From contig JAEDFA010000020.1 of NCBI GenBank assembly GCA_016293005.1, positions 1 to 27,488 of the forward strand: a stretch of 27,488 nt of DNA, in the 5' to 3' direction. The notes under the pieces were generated by a model. The model saw only the letters and a program-made list of their open reading frames with translations, was not told the origin of the DNA and ran no database searches. Shown in pieces: positions 15,353 to 22,324 of the stretch (position 1 is its first letter; every line of letters starts with the position of its first letter). Source of the stretch: Treponema sp. (GTDB lineage: Bacteria; Spirochaetota; Spirochaetia; Treponematales; Treponemataceae). A program made the translations under genes and the position numbers.

Positions 15353-16154
15353 GGCTTTCCTCCACATAATTTAAGCGTTCCGTGAGCTGGCTTATAGTTT
15401 TTTCAAGACGATTTTTTTCTTTTTGAAGGCGTGTTTTCTGGTCATCGTTATTCTGGCATTGGCGTTTTTGCTTCATCATTTCGCGGACACCGGCAGGGCT
15501 TTTTCCATCGAGAAATTCCTGTTCAACCTGTTCGCGGTCATCTTTTTTGCGCACAGAAGCAACGACTTTCATATTGTCAAAACCGATTGCAGGATTTACT
15601 TCTACAGAGGCAACTTTGCACAAATCTTTTGCAGAATTTCGAGGAAGACACAAAATTCTGTCGATGTAATCTTCGTAGCGGATGTCGGCTTTTTCACAAA
15701 GTTCGTGCGCCTTGATTAAAAGCTTCCCGAATTCTTGCATGAGAACACCATTTTTTTCGACATATTCTTTTTTGATTTTTTCTGTTAATTCGATTAATTC
15801 TGGTGAAGCATCGATAGAAAGTTTGTAATAATTTTTTTCTTCTGCAATGGAAATTAATTTGTAAAATCTTGCCCAAAATGCCTGATTGTGAACTTTTGAA
15901 TTGTAAGGCGCAGACGGATTTCCTGTTGTTTTAATTAAATCTTCTGCGTTCAAATGATGAGTGTATTCGTGGACGGCCGTGTAAATGAGCTGATTTTCAG
16001 TTTTAAAATTTTTATTGTGAAGAAGAATTTCGTGAGTGTCTGGAGCATAAAGCCCGTTTACACGATGACTTTCTTTTCCAGTCTGAATTACCGAAAAATC
16101 AAGTTCAGTTGGATGAATATCTAAAAGAATTTCTTTAATTTTTGCATTTTCCAT
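15339..16154 (-). CDS. SprT-like zincin metallopeptidase-domain protein with C-terminal coiled coil
   Basis: 271 residues. LIYTAVHEYTHHLN contains a zinc-peptidase HExxH motif (His62-Glu63-Tyr-Thr-His66). VHNQAFWARFYKL supplies a likely third ligand (His89) in the H-x-x-x-F-W arrangement seen in SprT/WLM-type proteases. The middle (about 120-210) is helical with no recognised domain. The last 45 residues (QKTRLQKEKNRLEKTISQL) form a coiled coil, suggesting oligomerisation or partner binding. No signal peptide is seen, so it should act in the cytoplasm. An extended -10 element lies just upstream, and the gene's 3' end overlaps a secreted-protein gene. The zincin call comes from motifs only; the substrate is unknown. 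Confidence 0.75.
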   Translation of the reverse strand: MENAKIKEILLDIHPTELDFSVIQTGKESHRVNGLYAPDTHEILLHNKNFKTENQLIYTAVHEYTHHLNAEDLIKTTGNPSAPYNSKVHNQAFWARFYKLISIAEEKNYYKLSIDASPELIELTEKIKKEYVEKNGVLMQEFGKLLIKAHELCEKADIRYEDYIDRILCLPRNSAKDLCKVASVEVNPAIGFDNMKVVASVRKKDDREQVEQEFLDGKSPAGVREMMKQKRQCQNNDDQKTRLQKEKNRLEKTISQLTERLNYVEESLANL

Positions 16155-16168
16155 AAGACTTCATCACT

Positions 16169-16177
16169 ACTATATCA
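16169..16177 (-). promoter_or_regulatory. Extended -10 promoter of the zincin-rsmG unit
   Basis: On the minus strand TGATATAGT is an extended -10 element with no good -35. The predicted start near 16162 gives a very short leader of about 8 bases. It sits immediately downstream of the rsmE terminator. Confidence 0.45.
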
Positions 16178-16184
16178 CAAATTT

Positions 16185-16218
16185 AAAAAAAATAAAATAA
16201 ATGCCTGAATTTATTTTA
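16185..16218 (-). terminator. AT-only intrinsic terminator at the rsmE stop codon
   Basis: On the minus strand a perfect 9-bp stem TAAAATAAA/TTTATTTTA with an 8-base loop is followed by eight Ts. The TAA stop codon of rsmE is part of the 5' arm. Confidence 0.7.
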
Positions 16219-16945
16219 AAAATCCAGAACTTGCAAGAATTATTGAAGATGCAACTGTTGCCGCAGTTTCTGTCCGCATAATCCGTTGTCCCATCGAACA
16301 TCGCGTGAAGCCAGATTTTTCAAGTAATTGCCGCTCATTATCTGTCCAGCCGCGTTCACTTCCGATTGCGGCAATTACAGGAAATTTTTGCGCGCGATTC
16401 TGCATAAACGAAAAAAGATTTTCTGAAGCGTTTACATTATCAAGAGCGATTTTCAGTTCCGCGGGATTTTTGGAAATTTCCTGCAAACATTCTTTTAAAT
16501 TTTGATGAAGAAAAAGTTCCGGGATATGAGTGCTTGCCGCTTGAACAGTTCCGTCTAAAAGCATTTTATATGCAGTTCCGCGTTCTAAAAGATTTGATTT
16601 CATATAGGATTTTTCACCGAGCTCTGTTCCTGTCAAATGAATTTCCTGAATTCCGAGCGCGGCAACATCGCGGAGAAGTCGTTTTAATTGAATCGGGCGG
16701 GGAAAACCGATAATCATTTTTAAAGGATTTAAAGGCTTTCCATCTGATTCTGGCTGAAAACTGAATTTTATTCCTTCTTCTGAAATATGAATTATTTCTG
16801 CTTTTCCCGCCATGCCTTTTATAATTCCGCACGAAAAAGTGTCGCCTTCTTTTTTGTGAAGAATTTTTAAAATATGCTGGGCGCGTTCGTCATTCAGTTT
16901 TAACGGACACGAAATTTCATTTTTTTCAAAAAGTACGATATTCAT
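16211..16945 (-). CDS. rsmE: 16S rRNA (uridine1498-N3)-methyltransferase
   Basis: 244 residues, the usual RsmE length. It is a SPOUT-class methyltransferase: an N-terminal PUA-like domain (DERAQHILKILHKKEGDTF) is followed by the knotted SAM-binding domain, with MIIGFPRPIQLKRLLRDVAA, IGSERGWTDNERQLLE and LGQRIMRTETAATVASS near the C-terminus. It methylates U1498 of 16S rRNA at N3 in the assembled 30S subunit. The ATG overlaps the ppk stop by one base (TAATG), and the gene ends in an intrinsic terminator, so it is the last member of the ppx-ppk-rsmE unit. Confidence 0.95.
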   Translation of the reverse strand: MNIVLFEKNEISCPLKLNDERAQHILKILHKKEGDTFSCGIIKGMAGKAEIIHISEEGIKFSFQPESDGKPLNPLKMIIGFPRPIQLKRLLRDVAALGIQEIHLTGTELGEKSYMKSNLLERGTAYKMLLDGTVQAASTHIPELFLHQNLKECLQEISKNPAELKIALDNVNASENLFSFMQNRAQKFPVIAAIGSERGWTDNERQLLEKSGFTRCSMGQRIMRTETAATVASSIILASSGFLK

Positions 16946-19068
16946 TAATCTTTTCTTCTTACTTCAAACTGGTTTTTTGGTAATTTTACCGAATTTTCGA
17001 AAAGATTTTTATACTTTTTTTGAAGAATTTCCTGAGCGCGCTTGATTTCATCTTTTTTGTTCGGAATAACAGGATTCCAGATTCCGTCTTCTGTAAGATA
17101 GTGCGCATTTGAATTGTCATCAAAATAAGTGTTCAAAATTGACTTTATTTCTGAAAAAACTTTGTGGTCGAGAATCGGGAACATGAGTTCAATTCTGCGG
17201 TCGAGATTTCGTGGCATCCAGTCGGCACTTGAAAGATAAAGTTCCGGCGAATTTCCGTTTTGAAAATAAAAAATTCTTGCGTGTTCAAGATATCTGTCGA
17301 CGATTGAAATGACTTTTATATTTTCGCTTAAACCTTTTACACCGGGAACAAGCATACAAATTCCGCGGACATTTAAGTAAATCTTTACACCGTGCTGGCT
17401 TGCATTGTAGAGCGCGTTTATAACTTCTTCGTGCGTAAGACTGTTCATTTTTGCGATGATAATTCCTTGACCGCCCGAAGACTGAATGTCTATTTCCCTC
17501 TGAATCATCATAAGAATTTTCTGTTTTAAACTTACAGGCGCCATTCCTAGATTTTTCATCGTTTGAAGATTTGAATAACCAGTTACAAGATTGAAGAATT
17601 GAGTTGCATCGTTTGTAATTTCTGAATTTGCCGTAAAAAGCGACAAATCTGAATAAAGTTTTGCGGTTTTTGGATTATAATTTCCGGTTGAAAGATGCGC
17701 GTAACGCCTGATTGAATCTTCTTCACGGCGAATAATCATAAGTATTTTTGCGTGAACTTTTAAATTTACAAGACCATAAATTACAGTTACTCCGGCATTT
17801 TCAAGTTCGTTTGCCCATGCGATATTTCTTTCTTCATCAAAACGCGCTTTTAATTCAACAAGAACTACAACTTGTTTTCCGTTTCTTGCAGCGCGTTCAA
17901 GAGCTTCGATAATTGGAGAATCTTTTCCCGTTCTGTAAAGCGTCATTTTTATTGTGAGAACATTTGGGTCGTCTGCTGCATCGGAAATAAATTTGATTAC
18001 AGGATCGTAAGATTCGTACGGAACATTTAGAAGAACATCGTGCTGCTTTAAAACATCCCAATACGGCTTGTCTTCTGGCAAATCTGTAGGATAATAATGA
18101 TTCCACGACGGAAACGAAAGTTTTTTTGCTTCTTCATTTTCGCGAAGTTCCATAAAAACAGACGGATTTAACGCACCTGAAACTTTGTAAATATCTTCGT
18201 CGGTGAGTTCAAGTTTTTCCTGAAGGAATTTTAAAAGTTTTTCGCTTGTAGGATTGCATGTCATCTGAACAGCAAACGATGACTGACGCTGAACAAGAAC
18301 TTTTTCCATTTCGTGAATAAAATTTGTTCTTGAATCTTCGTCAACGGCAAAATCAGCGTCCCTGGAAATTTTAAAAGTCATGTATTCAGTTACATTTAAG
18401 CCCGGGAAAAGTTTTCGTCCGTAATTTAAAATTATATCTTCCAAAAGACAGAACTGTTTTTTTTCTGAATTTGACGGAAGATAAATTATCTGCTTTTGAT
18501 TTTCAGGAATTTCCACGAGAGCAATTCTTGTTTCATCATCGCTGCCTTTTAATTCTTCGTTTTGAGATTTGATTCCGGCGATTGGTTCAAGTAAGAATGC
18601 TGCATAACGGCGAAGATTTGCAATATGAGGAAAAATTTCTGTATCAGTTCGAAGCGGCGTTAAAATCGGAAAAATTTCTTTTTGGAAATAATCCTGAATA
18701 AATTCAACTTGAACTTCTGAAAAATTTTCTGGCTTTATGTATTCCAGATTTTTTTCTGCCAGTTTTGGAAGAATATCAGAATTAAGGCATTCGTACTGGT
18801 CTCTAAAAATTTTATGAGCACGCGCAGAAATCTGATGTAAAACCATTTCTGGTAAAAGCCCTGAAATATCTTTTTTTTCCGGTTCAGAAAAAAGCTGTCG
18901 TTTTACAGAAGCAACTCGAACCTGAAAAAATTCGTCAAAATTGCTTGTAACAATTGAAATAAATTGAAGCCGCTCTAGAAGAGGAATATCCTGTCGTAAT
19001 CCGTGAAACAAAATTCTTGCATTAAATTCTATCCATGAAAGTTCGCGATTGAAAAAAACTGATTCCAT
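16945..19068 (-). CDS. ppk1: Polyphosphate kinase 1
   Basis: 707 residues, a full-length PPK1. It transfers the gamma-phosphate of ATP to polyphosphate, reversibly, through a phosphohistidine. Family landmarks are the N-terminal FFNRELSWIEFNARIL, the phosphorylated histidine in NLKVHAKIL (His439), the second conserved histidine in YAHLSTGNYNPKTAKLYSD (His458), TIKMTLYRTGKDSPI, and the C-terminal SADWMPRNLDRRIE. The frame can be read from TTG 19080, but that TTG overlaps the GGAGG ribosome-binding site that serves ATG 19068, so the shorter start is taken. It lies 34 bases after a Ppx/GppA-type gene, so synthesis and breakdown of polyphosphate are co-transcribed. Confidence 0.96.
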   Translation of the reverse strand: MESVFFNRELSWIEFNARILFHGLRQDIPLLERLQFISIVTSNFDEFFQVRVASVKRQLFSEPEKKDISGLLPEMVLHQISARAHKIFRDQYECLNSDILPKLAEKNLEYIKPENFSEVQVEFIQDYFQKEIFPILTPLRTDTEIFPHIANLRRYAAFLLEPIAGIKSQNEELKGSDDETRIALVEIPENQKQIIYLPSNSEKKQFCLLEDIILNYGRKLFPGLNVTEYMTFKISRDADFAVDEDSRTNFIHEMEKVLVQRQSSFAVQMTCNPTSEKLLKFLQEKLELTDEDIYKVSGALNPSVFMELRENEEAKKLSFPSWNHYYPTDLPEDKPYWDVLKQHDVLLNVPYESYDPVIKFISDAADDPNVLTIKMTLYRTGKDSPIIEALERAARNGKQVVVLVELKARFDEERNIAWANELENAGVTVIYGLVNLKVHAKILMIIRREEDSIRRYAHLSTGNYNPKTAKLYSDLSLFTANSEITNDATQFFNLVTGYSNLQTMKNLGMAPVSLKQKILMMIQREIDIQSSGGQGIIIAKMNSLTHEEVINALYNASQHGVKIYLNVRGICMLVPGVKGLSENIKVISIVDRYLEHARIFYFQNGNSPELYLSSADWMPRNLDRRIELMFPILDHKVFSEIKSILNTYFDDNSNAHYLTEDGIWNPVIPNKKDEIKRAQEILQKKYKNLFENSVKLPKNQFEVRRKD

Positions 19069-19102
19069 ATTTACCTCCAAATTATTTTAGTTCTCGCTGA
19101 TT

Positions 19103-20626
19103 CTAGATTAAAATAATTTTCAACCCGAAAACCGATTCAAAAAAATCACCTTTCTGCAAAATTGCAAGCCGTTCAAGTGAAATGTTCTGGTGATTTTTTG
19201 TTTTTATTGTTAATGCATCGTTTGAGAGATTAAACGAGATGTCTGAAAGTTTTTGTCCGTGCCCTCTGTCTAAAGCATCTGCAACGCGGAGAATTGCCGT
19301 AAGTTTTAAAATAATCATTCGTTCTGTTCGCGGAAGATTTTGAAATTGTTCTGAATCTTGAGGCGATTTTTTGCCGCGATGATATTTTGCAATGAGTGAA
19401 ATAATTGTATTTTCAGTTTTTGAGAGCCCGAAAATTTCTGAATTTTTGATTATGTATTCGCCATGAAGATTGTGCTGGTCGAGGCGTATAAAAATTCCGA
19501 TGTCGTGGAGAATTGCCGCAACCTGAAGCAGAAGCCGTGAGCGTTCATCAAGAAAAACAACAGATTCCATCGCGTCAAAAAGTTTTAAACTCATTGAACG
19601 GACATATTCTGCGTGTTCCTGGTCGCCGTAATATTTTCTTAAAAGATTTGACGCCGAAGCTAAAACCTGATCGTTAAATTCGTTTTTTAATTCTGAATTA
19701 GAATCTGAAGCCCTGTCGATTATAAGCCCTTCGCGTATATTTGTTTCCGGAACGATGATAAATTTTACTTTTGTAAGGCTAACAAACATTTTATACATTA
19801 AAAGACTGACTTGCATTGACTGAGCATCTGAAAAAGAAATTTTAAAACTCGCCATAAGTTCGTCGATTGAATATTTTTGAATTTCATCTGTGAATTTTTC
19901 AAAATCTTTTCTGCTGATTTGCCACAAAAATGTAGAAATTGGTTTTCCAATGCGAAGGGCTGCAACGCTCAAAACAGAACCGACTGCAATGAAGTGTTTT
20001 ACATCCGAAAGATTAAGTTCGCTTTCTAAAGAGCCTTTTGTATTTTGTATAAATTCTGAAACATAACGGTTCATGTCTTCAAAAGAACGCGATGAAATAT
20101 GCATTTTTTCAAAACGCGCAGAACCAAGTTTTAAACTGTGAGCGCCTGCCATCTTTCCTTTTTTGATGAGCATCATTTCTGTTGAACCGCCACTTATTTC
20201 AAGAATTACAGTATCTTCTTTTTTTTCAAGCGGAGCGTCTTTTAAACATTCATTTACAGCAATGTAAGTTAGTCGGTTTTCTTCGATTCCGTCGATGACA
20301 TTTACCCTGAAACCTGTTGATGTAAAAATTCTGTCTAAAACAGGATCGCGGTTTTTTGCTTCACGGAAAGAACTTGTTGCGATTACAGTTGTATGTTCAG
20401 CTGTTATTCCCCAGCCTTTAAGCTGTTCTGTAAAGCGGTTTAAAATTTTTAAAAGTTGAATTAAAGTTTCTCGGGAAATTACTCCGTCGTTGAAAACATC
20501 TTTTCCGATTGAAACAGGAAGTTCTGAGCGATCAAGTGTATTTCTTTTTCTGTCTGAGGTAATTTCTGCTACTAAAAGGCGAACTCCTGTGGCGCCGATT
20601 TCAATAACTGCTTCTGGTGTAGACAT
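19103..20626 (-). CDS. Ppx/GppA-family phosphatase with C-terminal HD domain
   Basis: 507 residues. The N-terminal ASKHA-type phosphatase region (1-310) shows VIEIGATGVRLLVAEI, DGIEENRLTYIA and ILEISGGSTEMML, the exopolyphosphatase/guanosine pentaphosphate phosphohydrolase motifs. Unusually, the Asp of both phosphate-binding motifs (normally DIG and DIGGGS) is Glu (Glu9, Glu143). A C-terminal HD domain follows: AILHDIGIF (His374-Asp375), LHGEYII (His388) and AKYHRG (His416). The product probably hydrolyses polyphosphate or pppGpp. Its position 34 bases upstream of ppk1 strongly favours polyphosphate. GGGAG precedes the ATG. Family call is firm; exact substrate and the effect of the Asp-to-Glu changes are open. 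Confidence 0.9.
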   Translation of the reverse strand: MSTPEAVIEIGATGVRLLVAEITSDRKRNTLDRSELPVSIGKDVFNDGVISRETLIQLLKILNRFTEQLKGWGITAEHTTVIATSSFREAKNRDPVLDRIFTSTGFRVNVIDGIEENRLTYIAVNECLKDAPLEKKEDTVILEISGGSTEMMLIKKGKMAGAHSLKLGSARFEKMHISSRSFEDMNRYVSEFIQNTKGSLESELNLSDVKHFIAVGSVLSVAALRIGKPISTFLWQISRKDFEKFTDEIQKYSIDELMASFKISFSDAQSMQVSLLMYKMFVSLTKVKFIIVPETNIREGLIIDRASDSNSELKNEFNDQVLASASNLLRKYYGDQEHAEYVRSMSLKLFDAMESVVFLDERSRLLLQVAAILHDIGIFIRLDQHNLHGEYIIKNSEIFGLSKTENTIISLIAKYHRGKKSPQDSEQFQNLPRTERMIILKLTAILRVADALDRGHGQKLSDISFNLSNDALTIKTKNHQNISLERLAILQKGDFFESVFGLKIILI

Positions 20627-20642
20627 ATTTCTCCCATTAGAA

Positions 20643-20672
20643 ATTATAATAATGAAAAAAAATGAATTTTAA
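20643..20672 (-). promoter_or_regulatory. Promoter of the ppx-ppk1-rsmE operon
   Basis: On the minus strand a perfect TATAAT -10 (20643-20648) is preceded after 18 bases by TTAAAA (20667-20672). The predicted start near 20636 gives a leader of about 10 bases, just enough for the GGGAG ribosome-binding site. Confidence 0.55.
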
Positions 20673-20784
20673 GTTATAGGAATGTAAAATCTATTTAAAG
20701 TCCACGACTTAAAATTTTAAAATTGAAACGCCTGGTTAAACTGCCAAAACTGGAAAAGCTTTTTATAGTAATTTAAAAAATGCC

Positions 20785-22215
20785 TTATAATTTATCAATT
20801 AACATCGAACACTTTCCGCTTGGAATTGGAAGCGTTTTCTTTTTTTGGTCAAGAATGTTGATTGTAAAATAGTAAAGTTTTTCGCTTTCCATTTGAATTT
20901 CCCAGCCCCTTGAACTTTTGTTGCTTAAAATTGTAATCAAGTTGCGTTTTAGGGAAAGGTTTTCGATTCCCATAATTTCAAGATTAGGAATAATCCAATC
21001 TACAGTTTTTCTAGGAAGACTTATAGAAAGACCAATAACATTTTCTATCATCAATGCGATTGTCGAAAGCCCGGCAGAAATTAAAAAATGTCCGCGCGGA
21101 AAATCTGGAAGAGAATCCATTGTTGCTTTGCCTTCTTTATTTGGGCAATATGCTTCGTATAAATCGCCGTTTTGTTTTTGTTCGTTTGGCATAAGTCCTT
21201 CAAGGATGAAATAAAGATGCCTGATGGAACATTCACGCGCTAATTCGTAATACTGATATTTTTCAAGACCTTTGATAACCATAAAATTCATAATCGGGAA
21301 AACGCTTCCGCAGAAACCTTCTCCATTTTCTGAAAAATGCGTGTCATCGGCAGAAAGCGTCGGGAAAGGATGCTCAGTTCCGAAAGTTTTTGGATTTGAA
21401 AGGTGCTCAATGAGGCTTGCTGCTTTGTCTGCATTTGGAATTTCTGCAAGGAGTGGCCAGAAACCTGCAATCGTTTTTACAGGAAGTTTGTTCTGGTCTT
21501 TATCTAAATCTTGATAAAAATTTTCTTCGTTATTCCACATCAAGGAATTGATTCTTGTTTTTATGGAGAAATAAAGTCTTTTATATTTAAAACTTAAATC
21601 TTTGTCGTTTAAAATATCACCGAGTGCAGACATATACGAAGCGTTTATTGCCATTGCAGAATTAAAATCTATCGGATAAAAAACATTTTCGCGTGGAGAA
21701 TTGAACATTGTACTTGAAGCGCATGGTGCTGAATAAAGTCCGTTTTCTTGTTTAAAATTTTCTTCAAGCCAATTCATGTATTTTTCAAGAATTGGAATGA
21801 CTTCTTTTACGCGTTTTTTATTTGCTGATTTGTGATAAAGATTGAATTCTGCCCATGCAAATAGAGGAAGCCCGATTCCCTGCGGATTTGATTCTGTGAA
21901 AATTGGAGAACCTGTTTTTACATCGTATTGCCAGCGAATTGCGCCGTTTTCTTCCTGTTTTGAATAAAAATAATCTATATTTTTATTTGCTTCGTAATTT
22001 CTGTTTGAATAAACAAGAAAAAAAGAAGAAAGAGTTGATTCTAACTGATCTATGACACATTTATTATTTACAGGATAAAGAAAAAAACCGTCTGAATCCT
22101 GCTCGGTTGTTTGAGGATTTATCCAGTTTGTTGAAAGCCAAGTCCAGGTTTTATTATAAATATCTACAAAATCCTGATCATAAAAATGAATCTTTGGGAA
22201 ATTGTGCTTGTTCAC
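20785..22215 (-). CDS. GH63/trehalase-like (alpha/alpha)6-barrel protein, possibly inactive
   Basis: 476 residues with no signal peptide. The pattern resembles the MGH1-like/GH63/GH37 glycoside-hydrolase superfamily: GFWPLLAEIP, HPFPTLSADDTHF, FCGSVFPIMNFMVIKGL and DLYEAYCPNKEG. Glu354 in the last motif sits where the catalytic base belongs. The catalytic-acid motif, usually SGMDNSPR, reads SSTMFNSPR here, with Phe171 in place of Asp. The sugar-pocket GYWRGPVWP reads GFCGSVFP. It may therefore be a pseudoenzyme or a sugar-binding protein, or use another acid. The start is GTG 22215 with AGGAG 5 bases upstream. It has its own promoter and is separated from the upstream gene by a strong hairpin. 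Confidence 0.75.
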   Translation of the reverse strand: MNKHNFPKIHFYDQDFVDIYNKTWTWLSTNWINPQTTEQDSDGFFLYPVNNKCVIDQLESTLSSFFLVYSNRNYEANKNIDYFYSKQEENGAIRWQYDVKTGSPIFTESNPQGIGLPLFAWAEFNLYHKSANKKRVKEVIPILEKYMNWLEENFKQENGLYSAPCASSTMFNSPRENVFYPIDFNSAMAINASYMSALGDILNDKDLSFKYKRLYFSIKTRINSLMWNNEENFYQDLDKDQNKLPVKTIAGFWPLLAEIPNADKAASLIEHLSNPKTFGTEHPFPTLSADDTHFSENGEGFCGSVFPIMNFMVIKGLEKYQYYELARECSIRHLYFILEGLMPNEQKQNGDLYEAYCPNKEGKATMDSLPDFPRGHFLISAGLSTIALMIENVIGLSISLPRKTVDWIIPNLEIMGIENLSLKRNLITILSNKSSRGWEIQMESEKLYYFTINILDQKKKTLPIPSGKCSMLIDKL

Positions 22216-22255
22216 AGGAACTCCTAACTTAAAAAAAGAAAATTTGATTTCTTTT

Positions 22256-22264
22256 ATTATAGCA
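22256..22264 (-). promoter_or_regulatory. Extended -10 promoter of the GH-like gene
   Basis: On the minus strand TGCTATAAT is a perfect extended -10. TCGTCA, 18 bases upstream of the TATAAT, is a weak -35 (4 of 6). The leader to the GTG start would be about 34 bases. Confidence 0.6.
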
Positions 22265-22284
22265 CAAATTTACAAAAAATGACG

Positions 22285-22324
22285 AAAAAATTATAAAAAA
22301 ATGTAATTTTTTTATAATTTTTTT
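22285..22324 (-). terminator. Perfect 18-bp AT-only hairpin terminator
   Basis: Arms at 22285-22302 and 22306-22323 are exact reverse complements (all A/T), with GTA as the formal loop. The stop codon of the upstream minus-strand gene overlaps the end of the right arm. It separates that gene from the GH-like gene, and being symmetric it could act in both directions. Confidence 0.65.

Noticed and set aside
15423..15719. Two overlapping plus-strand frames of 94-98 codons
   Set aside because: Antisense to the SprT-like zincin in two frames at once; composition is that of reverse-complement shadows.
19069..19080. TTG start for ppk1 four codons upstream
   Set aside because: The TTG overlaps the GGAGG that serves ATG 19068.
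20697..20722. AAGTC/GACTT hairpin between the GH-like gene and ppx
   Set aside because: Five base pairs and no clean T-run; too weak to call a terminator.
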